This document shows positions 1 through 7,125 of a DNA stretch of 64,000 bases, in pieces; within the stretch, counting starts at the first letter, position 1; every line of letters starts with the position of its first letter. Made by a program: the position numbers and the translations under genes. The notes below the pieces were generated by a model, which was not told where the DNA came from, searched no databases, and saw nothing but the letters and a program-made list of their open reading frames with translations. This stretch comes from Cystobacter ferrugineus (GTDB lineage: Bacteria > Myxococcota > Myxococcia > Myxococcales > Myxococcaceae). The DNA is taken from assembly GCF_001887355.1 (NCBI RefSeq), contig NZ_MPIN01000002.1, positions 906,510 to 970,509 of the forward strand, read 5' to 3'.

Positions 1-1069
1 GGCGGCGAGTCGAAGGTAGCGGTGCAGTTTCTGCGCATGTTCCTCCGGGTAGACCGACCGGATGTCGAAGAAGCGCTCGTAGATCTCCCCTCCAGAGAGC
101 AGGCGGGGTTGTTGCGTCGATTGAGCCCACCGCACGCTTCCATCCTGCTCCGCCTCCAGGATGAAGATCTCATGTGGCTCCAGCCCGGGGAGCACCATGG
201 GGGAGTGGGTCGTCGCGACGAATTGAACGCGCGGAAGTGCGTGCCGAAGCGAGCGGACGAGCCCTCGCTGCCAGGTTGGATGGATGTGTAGATCGATCTC
301 GTCAATGAGGACGAGCCCCTCGATGTCCTTCAACGGAATGGGTTCGCCGGCCTCGCTCCAGACCTGTGCGACGAGATCCACGACCCACGCGATCGTGGAT
401 TGGTATCCCTGGGACATCCAGAGCGCGGGGATCCTGATTTCCTCACCCGAAGGAAGCCGCATCGCGAAGCGGTTCGCTTCGACGAAGGTCTTCGAGTCAC
501 TGATGCCACCCCTGCCCATGAACATAGACACGTGACGCGGTGCTCAGCGGCTGAGGAATGTTGCGGCTCACGCCATACCCCGCGACAAACCACAGTTTCA
601 ATCCGGCCGCTCTGGCCTCCTGAAGTGGATCGATACCCTTCTGCGTCCCCTGTGACAGCGGGAGCCTCGTCGATGCATCCACGAATTGGGAATTGCCACG
701 CAGGACTCCGAGCCGTGTGGAAGTCGTGAGCTTGCTTCCGAGAAGTGGTGGGTGCGGCGGTTTCTCGTCCAGGCCGGGATACTCGCGAGCCTTGTGGAGG
801 CGTTCACTGAAGCCGAAGGTCGCTTCGATGGTGACCTGCGCATCCTCGCGCCGTTTATCCGGCATGGTGGTGATGTACGAAGTCCCAAGCTGGTTGCCAC
901 GTTCGGGGCCAGTAGCGGCGAGGGCGATTGCCCTCAAGAGCGACGTCTTGCAGAGACCATTCTCGCCAACGAACACCGTCCAGGAGCGTGGCTGCCCCTC
1001 GTGCAGGAATGGGATCTTCATGTCGCGGAGCAACTTGAGGTTCGCGACTGTCAACTCGTGCAGATACAT
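1..1069 (-). pseudogene. AAA-family (RecF/ABC-like) ATPase gene, broken by a frame change; runs off the left edge
   Basis: The first 190 codons (1069 down to 497) encode an N-terminus typical of standalone overcoming-lysogeny/RecF-like ATPases (YLHELTVANLKLL, then a P-loop) and stop at 497-499. From about 532 downward a different frame encodes the rest: a GYQSTIAWVVDL segment, Walker B LVLIDEIDLHIHP near 300-330, the ATTHSPM switch motif and a C-terminal region open to position 1. The halves do not join in frame, and the stretch between GYGVSRNIPQPLS and GISDSKTF looks shorter than in family members, so I infer an internal deletion or indel near 510-535. The Walker A reads GENGLCKT: the Gly normally before Lys is Cys (TGC at 947-949). 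Both defects suggest decay. Relatives act as toxin or defence ATPases, often paired with a nuclease; no partner is visible. Confidence 0.7.
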
Positions 1070-1205
1070 GCCGCCTCTGGGCGGCGGACGCTATTAGAAC
1101 CTGCTTGCCGGACCGATCCGGAACGAGATGCTCGACTCTCCGGATGAGGGATGGCGCGAGAGGAGCGCCATTTCATCCGCGAGCGAACATCTCGCGAGTG
1201 TTCCG

Positions 1206-2432
1206 CTAATGGGCGTGGCGCTCGAGGATGAACTCGAACACCGCGCCCGGCGTGGGCCCGAAGCGCAGGAAGTAGTCGCGGTTGCCCTGGAGCGCGTGGA
1301 ACGAGGCCACGTGGGTGATGCCCGTGCAGACGGGCCGGGCGGCCTCGACCTTCACGGCGACGTCCTTGGACTCCATGCCGTCATATGCGCCCACGGCGAG
1401 TTCCCGGTCGAGGTAGAGCACGATGTGCTCGTCCTGAGCCGGCCGCGAGACGAGTGAGGTGTAGCCGTGCTGCTGCTCGCCGGGCAGCGTGACGCGGTAG
1501 CGCGAGTGGCCCGTGTCGGTGAGGGGCGCGAAGCCGAACGGGGGGGCCTCTCCCGTCGTGGCCTGGATCGCCTCCGCCTCGTTCGCGAGCGCGTGGGTGC
1601 AGGCGTGCTCCAGCTCTCCATCCCGCTCGGAGGTCGTGAAGTCCAACCGGCCGTCCCCGAGGAACGCCGCGGAGTCGAGCCGGTTGCCCACCTCGGCGCC
1701 GCGCAGGGCGGACAGGTCCAGGGTGTAGCGGGACTTCTCCTCCAGGGTGGCGCCACCGGGGCCGCCGTCCTCGGGCGCGGGCAGGGTGAGCAGCAGCTCG
1801 CGGCCCTCGTCGCTCCACTGGCCGGTGATGACGCGCGGCGCGATGCTCGAATCCGTGTGGTTCTCCAGCTTCACCTGGGCGTGGGTGGTGCGCATGGGGA
1901 CGCTGAAGCGCAGCGACAGTTGCTTGCGCGAGTAGATGCCCGGGCGGCGCGCCTCGTGGTCGAAGTACAGCTCCAGGGGATACACGTCCTGGGCGCCCTC
2001 GGGGATGCTGGAGGCGGTGAGGACCGGACGCGGGCGATCCGTCCCGGTGCGGAAGCGCAGCGTGTGCTCCACGGGCTGGCCCTGGGCATCCTGGAATCCC
2101 TCGAGCGTGAGGGTGTGCTCCTCGTCGTGGCCGATGCGGGTGATGGGCGCGGTGAGCGTGTTGCCGGACCAGGTGGGCGCGCCGAGCTCCAGCCCGGAGG
2201 AGGGCCGCAGGGTCCCCTTGGACGTGTCCATGGGCCCGCTGAAGGTGAGGGACACCTGGGTGAGGGCGCCGGGGAGCTGCGCCTCGTCGCCACCGGCGGG
2301 CGAGGTGGCCGTCACCGAGGGCGTACCCGGCTCCGGGTTGGGGTTCGCGGGGGCCGGCGGATCATCGCCACAGGCGGACAGCGCCAGCAGGCAGGAGGAC
2401 AACACGGTGGACAGAAGGGGAGCGCGACGCAT
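1206..2432 (-). CDS. Lipoprotein with Ig-like domains and C-terminal HxCxH domain
   Basis: A 408-residue protein with a type II signal peptide (lipobox LSAC, Cys21) and a Pro/Asn-rich linker, so a lipid-anchored envelope protein. Residues about 38-130 and 135-270 resemble bacterial Ig-like (Big_5-type) domains (LTQVSLTFSGPMD; LSLRFSVPM). The last 130 residues carry the domain shared with the next three genes: HACTH at 276-280, His309 in GHSRYRV, Cys369, and a His-containing C-terminus (ERHAH). This domain is not one I recognise. The gene is last in the minus-strand run and is separated from the upstream lipoprotein gene by about 100 bp containing a hairpin, so it may have its own promoter. 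A metal-binding role is inferred from the conserved His/Cys pattern. Confidence 0.85.
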   Translation of the reverse strand: MRRAPLLSTVLSSCLLALSACGDDPPAPANPNPEPGTPSVTATSPAGGDEAQLPGALTQVSLTFSGPMDTSKGTLRPSSGLELGAPTWSGNTLTAPITRIGHDEEHTLTLEGFQDAQGQPVEHTLRFRTGTDRPRPVLTASSIPEGAQDVYPLELYFDHEARRPGIYSRKQLSLRFSVPMRTTHAQVKLENHTDSSIAPRVITGQWSDEGRELLLTLPAPEDGGPGGATLEEKSRYTLDLSALRGAEVGNRLDSAAFLGDGRLDFTTSERDGELEHACTHALANEAEAIQATTGEAPPFGFAPLTDTGHSRYRVTLPGEQQHGYTSLVSRPAQDEHIVLYLDRELAVGAYDGMESKDVAVKVEAARPVCTGITHVASFHALQGNRDYFLRFGPTPGAVFEFILERHAH

Positions 2433-2480
2433 CGTTGGGAAATCCTCGGGAGGGTGAAGGACAGGACACGAACGCGACCA

Positions 2481-2510
2481 GGGCGGCCCCTCATGCGAGA
2501 GAGGCCGCCC
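2481..2510 (-). terminator. Hairpin downstream of the MopE-motif lipoprotein gene
   Basis: A 12-bp stem (11 of 12 paired; arms 2481-2492 and 2499-2510) with a 6-nt loop lies just past the stop codon at 2534 on the minus strand. It is GC-rich and has no clear U-tract, so it could be a weak terminator or an mRNA-stabilising hairpin. Confidence 0.45.
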
Positions 2511-2533
2511 CGGCGCGCTTCACTCGGGGACGA

Positions 2534-3265
2534 TCAGTTGCTCAGCGAGCCGTTGCAGTTCTCGTCCACGCTGTTGCCCGGGACTTCCGCGGCCCCGGGG
2601 TTGATGCTGGCGTTGCTGTCGTTGCAGTCGTACCGGGCGGTGACGTAGCCGGACGGCGGCACGCAGGCGGAGAGGATGGAGACGCTGTTGTTGCCGTAGG
2701 CGTCACCGTCCGTGTCCTGGTAGTAGCGGGTGTTGTAGTCCTCGACGCGCTCGGGGATGACGCCCACGAGGTTGCCCGAGGCGGTGCCCAGCTCCAGCGT
2801 GTACGTGGTGCCGGCGGTGAGGTTGTAGACGGTGTAGTTCGTCAGCCCGCAGCTCGTGCTCACCGCCTGGGCGAGCGCGGAGGAGAGCGTCGTGGTGCCG
2901 CTCTTGGCGGTGACGGTGATGCTCTTGTTCAGGTAGAAGGCCCAGGAGCCCGTGGTGCCCGGGGTGAACTTCACCGTGCCCGTGGCGCCGGCGGGCAGCG
3001 TCACGTCGAACTGCTTGTGCGTGCCGCTGAGGGAAGGCGTCGAGCCGGTGAGGCCGCTCGTCGCCGTCACGGCCACGTGGTCGGCGCTGTTGTTCGCGTG
3101 CAGGCAGGAGTGGGAGGCGATGGAGGGGCTGAGGGCGGTGCAGCCCGCCTCGAGTCCCTGGTCCTGGGAGCTGAAGTCCATCTCCTCGCCCTCGGGAGCG
3201 GGACCGCAGGCGGAGAGGGCCAGGCCCAGGAGCGCGCCCCAGGCGATGTGTTGCGTCGGCTTCAT
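2534..3265 (-). CDS. Lipoprotein: HxCxH domain fused to MopE-type metal-binding motif
   Basis: A 243-residue lipoprotein (lipobox LSAC, Cys20). Residues 52-185 form the shared domain: HSCLH at 52-56, His83 in THKQFDV, Cys139, and a Thr/Gly-rich beta-strand pattern. Residues about 187-243 are a separate module with DTDGDAYGN, ACVPPSGYV, DCNDSNASINPGA and DENCNG. This is the pattern annotated as a putative metal-binding motif (Cu-binding MopE family, PF11617) common in myxobacterial surface proteins. It lies 44 bp downstream of the preceding lipoprotein gene, so probably in the same transcript. The pairing of a known metal-binding motif with the unknown domain supports metal binding for the latter, but that is inference. 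Confidence 0.87.
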   Translation of the reverse strand: MKPTQHIAWGALLGLALSACGPAPEGEEMDFSSQDQGLEAGCTALSPSIASHSCLHANNSADHVAVTATSGLTGSTPSLSGTHKQFDVTLPAGATGTVKFTPGTTGSWAFYLNKSITVTAKSGTTTLSSALAQAVSTSCGLTNYTVYNLTAGTTYTLELGTASGNLVGVIPERVEDYNTRYYQDTDGDAYGNNSVSILSACVPPSGYVTARYDCNDSNASINPGAAEVPGNSVDENCNGSLSN

Positions 3266-3309
3266 GGTTGTCGTTCTCTTTCGTGGTGATGCGGCGGATG
3301 CCGCGGGAA

Positions 3310-3954
3310 CTACAGGTGCTCGATGACGAGGGAGAGCTCGGAGTGCTCCGTGGGGCCGACGGTGACGGTGTACTGGACCTTGTCCGTCAGCTCGTAGCCG
3401 ACCATCCGCACGAGCTCTCCCTGGCAGGCGCCGTCGCGCAGCTCGGCGGGGATGGGCTCGGTGGCGGCCGGCTCCACGCGCTTCGTGCCCTCGTGGAAGG
3501 AGAAGGGCACGCCCTCGTGGCTCAGGTAGGCGATGAAGTCGCCCGTGGCGTAGGACTTGAATTGGAAGGTGCCCACGTACTGGCCTCCCTCCGGGCGCAG
3601 CTTCACGGTGTAGAACGTGTGGAAGGCGTCCACGCGTGGTTGGGCCGTGGTGCTGGCCATCACCGTGGCGTAGGGGCCATTGGTGACGTGCCAGCAGGCG
3701 TGCTCGCCCTTGTCGCCGAAGTCGAACTCCGTGCGTGGCACGTAGTTCGGATCCACCACGCAGGCCAGGCGGTCCGTGGCCGCGAGGTAGCCGCGATCAC
3801 AGTGGCACCAGTCCCCCGTGGCCTCCCGGTGGATGTGGCCATACGGGGCGCAGGGATCTTCTTGCGATACGGGCGGTTCGTCGATGGGCTCGACCGGGTC
3901 GCAGGCGGTCAGGGCCGCGCAGGCCGTCAGCAGGAGGAAGGAGTTCAGGCGCAT
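3310..3954 (-). CDS. Lipoprotein with EGF-like Cys segment and HxCxH domain
   Basis: A 214-residue lipoprotein (lipobox LTAC, Cys18). Residues 35-65 hold five Cys in a short stretch (DPCAPYGHIH, DWCHCDRGY, RLACV) like an EGF-type disulfide module. Residues 85-214 are the shared domain: HACWH at 85-89, His112 in FHTFYTV, Cys177 and a final VIEHL. It starts only 6 bp after the stop of the upstream paralogue, so the two are almost certainly co-transcribed. Function unknown; envelope location is predicted from the signal peptide. Confidence 0.85.
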   Translation of the reverse strand: MRLNSFLLLTACAALTACDPVEPIDEPPVSQEDPCAPYGHIHREATGDWCHCDRGYLAATDRLACVVDPNYVPRTEFDFGDKGEHACWHVTNGPYATVMASTTAQPRVDAFHTFYTVKLRPEGGQYVGTFQFKSYATGDFIAYLSHEGVPFSFHEGTKRVEPAATEPIPAELRDGACQGELVRMVGYELTDKVQYTVTVGPTEHSELSLVIEHL

Positions 3955-3960
3955 GGGGGC

Positions 3961-4536
3961 TTACTCGTGCTCGTGCGCGTGCGCGGCTTCCTCGACCAGG
4001 AGCGTGAACTGGGCGTCGCTCGAGCGGAAGGCGCGGAACTCGAGCCGGTAGTCCTTGCCCGCCTCGAGCGGGGCGATGGCGATGCTCTTGAGCGCGCCGC
4101 ACGCGCTGGCCGAGATGTACGAGCGGCACTCGAGACCCACCTCGGTGGTGCCGTCGAAGATGCGCAGGCCCTGGTAGCGCGACAGGAGGAAGGCGTACTC
4201 GGTGCTCTCCTCGGCGGTGAAGATGACCGAGCCGCCGTACTGGCCGTAGCTGCCAGGCAGCGTGACGTTGTAGGCGGTGTGGGGGAGGTTCACGTCCACG
4301 AACGGCACGGTGCCCAGCGCCGCGGCGGTCACCGCCTGGAACGGGCCGCTCTCCGCGTGGATGCAGGAGTGCTCGATCACTTCCTCCGTCTCGGCCGGAT
4401 CACACTGGGCGGTGAGCTCCTGCTGCCCGGTGGCCAGCTCCATGGAGGCCTCGTCCTGGGCCGCCGTCGTGCCACAACCGGTCATCAGCATCGCCAGGGC
4501 GCAGGTGGACAGGCCCGTCTTGAGCAGGTTCTTCAT
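3961..4536 (-). CDS. Small HxCxH-domain lipoprotein with His-rich tail
   Basis: A 191-residue lipoprotein (lipobox MTGC, Cys21). After a 35-residue linker it is almost only the shared domain: HSCIH at 56-60, His86 in LPHTAYNV, Cys146 in SACGAL, a GKDYRLEF strand, and a tail ending AHAHEHE that could itself chelate a metal. It is the minimal member of the four-gene family. A GGAG ribosome site precedes the ATG. The gene starts 60 bp after the membrane-anchored gene at 4597-5325, and overall the run lies divergent from a zinc-starvation operon. Confidence 0.87.
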   Translation of the reverse strand: MKNLLKTGLSTCALAMLMTGCGTTAAQDEASMELATGQQELTAQCDPAETEEVIEHSCIHAESGPFQAVTAAALGTVPFVDVNLPHTAYNVTLPGSYGQYGGSVIFTAEESTEYAFLLSRYQGLRIFDGTTEVGLECRSYISASACGALKSIAIAPLEAGKDYRLEFRAFRSSDAQFTLLVEEAAHAHEHE

Positions 4537-4596
4537 GGTGCGACTCCTTCTGTGGTGGGGGGACTGCTGGGTGATGCGTGAAAAAGGGATGGGCGC

Positions 4597-5325
4597 TCAG
4601 CGCTCGGGGGGCAGCACGGCCCAGGACACGCTGACCTCGCCCGAGGGCAGGTACTCGGGGGGCAGTTGCATGTGGGGCCCCACGCCGGTCAGCTCCAGCA
4701 TGGGGACGCGCTGGCGGGCCTCCTCGTAGGAGGCCGGGTCCGGGAAGGTGACGCGCGTCACGCACCCGGCGGCGTAGCAGCGGGGCGGCTCGGCGCGGAT
4801 GGGCAGCACCTGCTCCTCGATGCTGGAGCGCCAGGTGGCCAGCGCCTCGCGGCCCTGCTTCGTCCACTCCGCCTGGCTCTCACCCGAGGACTCGAAGGCG
4901 GCGAGCACGGCGTCGCGGCGCTCGAGCGGGGTGGCGTAGCGGCCGCGCAGCGCGCTCACGATGCGCTGGCGCTGCTCGGGCAGCTTGTGCAGGGAGCGGG
5001 ACGTCAGCGGCCATCGCCTCGCGGAGCGGCTGGTGTCCGGCTGGAGCAGGGGCGAGGAAGCGTGCACGGCGGAGGATGCGACGGAGTCGGGATGCGGGGG
5101 CGGGAGGTCCGCGGCCTGGGGTGAGGGGGGCGGCGTGGCGGTGGGCGGGGCCACGGCGGACTCGGCATGGGGCTCCGTTGCCACCGGCCCGGCCGCGGCG
5201 CTGTCTCCTGGCTGGCTGAGCCACGGCGCGGCGAGGAGCGCCAATGCCAGACCTCCCACTCCCACGCTCCACACGATTCGTGACACCGCGATCCTCCCGG
5301 ACTCCCGGTCCTTCGGCGGAAACAC
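4597..5325 (-). CDS. Membrane-anchored hypothetical protein with CYAAGC motif
   Basis: A 242-residue protein with one N-terminal membrane segment (residues about 18-36, VWSVGVGGLALALLAAPW), a long Pro/Ala/Ser-rich linker (40-95) and a C-terminal domain of about 130 residues. That domain contains RCYAAGCVTRVTF, whose Cys pair is probably a disulfide in the periplasm. I do not recognise the family. The gene is the first of the minus-strand run leading to the HxCxH lipoproteins and starts 27 bp from a palindrome that also lies upstream of the zinc-free rpsN, so zinc-dependent control is possible. The start is the most upstream ATG; a shorter start is not excluded. Confidence 0.72.
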   Translation of the reverse strand: MFPPKDRESGRIAVSRIVWSVGVGGLALALLAAPWLSQPGDSAAAGPVATEPHAESAVAPPTATPPPSPQAADLPPPHPDSVASSAVHASSPLLQPDTSRSARRWPLTSRSLHKLPEQRQRIVSALRGRYATPLERRDAVLAAFESSGESQAEWTKQGREALATWRSSIEEQVLPIRAEPPRCYAAGCVTRVTFPDPASYEEARQRVPMLELTGVGPHMQLPPEYLPSGEVSVSWAVLPPER

Positions 5326-5351
5326 TCCGCGCTTATGCCATCAAGGTGTAA

Positions 5352-5368
5352 ACGCAATCAAGTTGCAT
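5352..5368. promoter_or_regulatory. Palindromic operator, copy 1 (putative Zur box)
   Basis: Reads ACGCAA-TCAAG-TTGCAT, one mismatch from the palindrome ATGCAA-N5-TTGCAT seen at three other places, all beside zinc-independent ribosomal protein operons. It lies 27 bp before the start of the minus-strand 242-residue gene and 124 bp before rpsN. Assignment to the Fur-family protein encoded at 7126-7575 is inference. Confidence 0.72.
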
Positions 5369-5406
5369 TTGTAGGGTGCACGTTCTTTTTGTGGCGGCGT
5401 GTTCTA

Positions 5407-5423
5407 ATGCAACTCGGTTGCAT
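5407..5423. promoter_or_regulatory. Palindromic operator, copy 2 (putative Zur box)
   Basis: A perfect inverted repeat, ATGCAA-CTCGG-TTGCAT, 69 bp upstream of rpsN. Its centre is 55 bp from copy 1, so both sit between the divergent rpsN-rpmB operon and the lipoprotein run. Confidence 0.78.
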
Positions 5424-5491
5424 CTGTGGGGTTTCCGGGTTACTGCCTGGAGCCTCGGACCCTCAATGACCCAAGAGGAGGCGGTCAGCGG

Positions 5492-5794
5492 ATGGCGAAG
5501 ACGAGCAAGGTGGAGAAGAACAAGCAGCGCGAGGCGCTGGTGAAGCGGTACGCGGCGCGGCGGGCCGCCCTCAAGGAGGCCATCCGCGCCGCGGCCACGG
5601 TGGAGGAGCGGATGCGGGCGCAGACGGCGCTGGGCAAGCTGCCGCGCGACTCCAATCCCAACCGGGTGACGAACCGGTGCGCGCTCACGGGCCGGCCCCG
5701 TGGCTACCTGCGCCGCTTCGGTCTGTCGCGCATCGCGTTCCGCGAGAAGGCCCTGGCTGGGGAAATCCCCGGGGTCGTCAAGTCGAGCTGGTGA
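5492..5794 (+). CDS. rpsN: 30S ribosomal protein S14, zinc-independent paralogue
   Basis: A 100-residue S14 ([37 protein letters not shown]). It has the long form and lacks the CxxC...CxxC zinc ribbon of the short zinc form, so it can replace the zinc protein in the 30S subunit when zinc is scarce. The ATG at 5492 is chosen because an AGGAGG ribosome site lies at 5475-5480; a longer in-frame start at 5426 would put the palindromic operator region inside the gene. It is followed 12 bp later by rpmB. Two palindromes upstream suggest repression by a zinc sensor. Confidence 0.95.
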   Translation: MAKTSKVEKNKQREALVKRYAARRAALKEAIRAAATVEERMRAQTALGKLPRDSNPNRVTNRCALTGRPRGYLRRFGLSRIAFREKALAGEIPGVVKSSW

Positions 5795-5806
5795 GGAGCC
5801 ACGCAC

Positions 5807-6043
5807 ATGTCCAAGGTCTGTCAGGTCACCGGGAAGCGGCCGTTGGTGGGCAACAACGTCAGCCATGCCAACAACAAGACGAAGACGCGCTCGCTGCCGA
5901 ACATCCAGACGCATCGCTTCTGGGTGCCGAGCCTCGGCCGCTTCGTGCGGCTGCGCGTGAGCGCCCACGGCATCCGCATCATCAACAAGCGGGGAATCGA
6001 GCGCGTCATCGCGGAGCTGCGCGAGCGCGGCGAGAAGTTCTGA
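5807..6043 (+). CDS. rpmB: 50S ribosomal protein L28, zinc-independent paralogue
   Basis: A 78-residue L28 with the family signature ([37 protein letters not shown]). Only one Cys is present, so there is no zinc ribbon. It is co-transcribed with rpsN (12-bp gap). In many bacteria rpsN, rpmB, rpmG and rpsR copies of this type form a zinc-starvation set, and all four are present here. It ends before a strong hairpin shared with the convergent genes on the other strand. Confidence 0.96.
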   Translation: MSKVCQVTGKRPLVGNNVSHANNKTKTRSLPNIQTHRFWVPSLGRFVRLRVSAHGIRIINKRGIERVIAELRERGEKF

Positions 6044-6062
6044 GCGGAACGCCAGACGCCAC

Positions 6063-6106
6063 ACGGGGGGGAGGCCCGGGCCTGGAATCCCGCGCCTCCC
6101 CCCCGT
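6063..6106. terminator. Bidirectional terminator between rpmB and the rpmG operon
   Basis: A perfect 13-bp stem (6063-6075 with 6094-6106; seven G:C pairs in a row near the base) lies between the convergent ends of rpmB and the 74-residue gene. It is followed on the plus strand by a short T-rich stretch (CTGTCTTTC). Confidence 0.75.
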
Positions 6107-6113
6107 CTGTCTT

Positions 6114-6338
6114 TCAGGAACCCGGCTCGGAGACGCGCTCCGCGGCGCGCACGAGCCGCAGGTGCCTGGGCCGCTCGCGCGTGGCCTCTTCCTCGCCGTC
6201 CTCGGCTTCGTCGGGAGGCTCCACGTCGATGAGCTCCGGGGGCACGAACTCCCGGAAGCGCTCGCGCCTCCGGGCCGCGCTCGGCCCCGGCGAGGGTGCC
6301 ACTCCGGCTCCGCCTCCGCGCCGGGACCGCCTCCTCAT
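6114..6338 (-). CDS. Small hypothetical protein translationally coupled to rpmG
   Basis: A 74-residue reading frame whose ATG overlaps the rpmG stop codon (ATGA at 6335-6338), the arrangement expected for translational coupling. The N-terminus is Arg-rich, the middle very acidic ([20 protein letters not shown]) and the C-terminus basic. No family recognised and no Cys or His cluster. If real, it would be made with rpsR and rpmG under zinc starvation. In GC-rich DNA such frames occur by chance, so confidence is moderate; the overlap and the termination right at the hairpin favour a gene. Confidence 0.5.
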   Translation of the reverse strand: MRRRSRRGGGAGVAPSPGPSAARRRERFREFVPPELIDVEPPDEAEDGEEEATRERPRHLRLVRAAERVSEPGS

Positions 6339-6499
6339 GGCTTGCCTTCCACGAACAGCACGTGCTTGCGCACGCGGGGGTCGTACTTCTTGAGCTGGAG
6401 CTTCTCCTGCGACTTCCGCTTGTTCTTCGTCGTCGTGTAGAAGTAGCCGCTGCCGGACGTCGAGACGAGATGGACGATGGTTCGGTTGCCCTTGGGCAT
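6335..6499 (-). CDS. rpmG: 50S ribosomal protein L33, zinc-independent paralogue
   Basis: A 54-residue L33 ([46 protein letters not shown]). It has no Cys and so lacks the zinc ribbon. The gene sits 38 bp after rpsR on the minus strand and overlaps the next frame by four bases. Together with rpsR it forms the second zinc-independent ribosomal operon of this window. Confidence 0.95.
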   Translation of the reverse strand: MPKGNRTIVHLVSTSGSGYFYTTTKNKRKSQEKLQLKKYDPRVRKHVLFVEGKP

Positions 6500-6537
6500 G
6501 GTGCGCTCTTCCTGTCTGGGTGAAGGGGGGAGTCGGG

Positions 6538-6834
6538 CTAGCCGCCCAGGTGGAGGTAGGGCAGCAGGCCGAGGTGCCGCGCGCGTTTGACGGCCTGGGC
6601 CACCCGCCGCTGCTGCTTCGCCGTCACGCCGGTGATGCGCCGGGGCAGCAACTTGCCTCGCTCGGACACGAAGTACTTGAGCAACTGCACGTCCTTGAAG
6701 TCCACCGTCTCGGCCGCTCCGAGCGGGTTGGGCTTGCGGCGCCCACCCCCGCGCGCCGGGCGCCGGTCATCGTCGCCCCGCGGCGGCCCCGGTGGCCGGG
6801 ACTCGCGCTCCTCGTTCCTCGTCTGTATCGCCAT
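6538..6834 (-). CDS. rpsR: 30S ribosomal protein S18, zinc-independent paralogue
   Basis: A 98-residue S18: an Arg/Gly/Pro-rich N-terminal extension (residues 1-40), then the conserved core ([37 protein letters not shown]). Positions that are Cys in zinc-binding S18 are replaced (TGVTAKQQ instead of TGTCAKHQ). It binds S6 and 16S rRNA in the 30S platform. First gene of the rpsR-rpmG unit; two palindromes lie 45 and 86 bp upstream. Confidence 0.95.
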   Translation of the reverse strand: MAIQTRNEERESRPPGPPRGDDDRRPARGGGRRKPNPLGAAETVDFKDVQLLKYFVSERGKLLPRRITGVTAKQQRRVAQAVKRARHLGLLPYLHLGG

Positions 6835-6878
6835 CCGCGCACGCTCCTCTCGCGGCCGGGGAGACCCTCCCGGCGCTC

Positions 6879-6895
6879 ATGCAATCGAATTGCAT
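6879..6895. promoter_or_regulatory. Palindromic operator, copy 3 (putative Zur box)
   Basis: A perfect ATGCAA-TCGAA-TTGCAT palindrome 45 bp upstream of rpsR; its spacer TCGAA is symmetrical too, so all 17 bases form an odd palindrome. Same motif as copies 1, 2 and 4. Confidence 0.78.
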
Positions 6896-6919
6896 CTGTT
6901 ACTCCAGGTGTCCTCGCTT

Positions 6920-6936
6920 TTGCAACACAGTTGCAT
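6920..6936. promoter_or_regulatory. Palindromic operator, copy 4 (putative Zur box)
   Basis: TTGCAA-CACAG-TTGCAT, one mismatch from the consensus, centred 41 bp from copy 3 and 86 bp upstream of rpsR. The rest of the stretch 6937-7125 shows no gene on either strand that I can support. Confidence 0.7.
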
Positions 6937-7125
6937 GAGGCTGGAGCCAGCACGGCACGGGCGCGCCAGGAGGCTGCCGCCGCGCGCGACGAGGCCTCGG
7001 CCGCACGCCGTGGGAAGGTGCTCTGGAGGAGGGGAAGGGGGGAGGCGGGCGCACGGGGGGCGCCCGGGGGCCCGCGTCTTCACGCGGGCAAGGGGAGGGA
7101 GCGGAGGGGCGAGGAGCGCGCGGGC

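Noticed and set aside
3268-4581. A 437-codon plus-strand frame opposite the HxCxH lipoproteins
   Set aside because: The minus-strand frames have signal peptides, lipoboxes and a conserved domain; the plus-strand frame is Gly/Val/Arg-rich filler.
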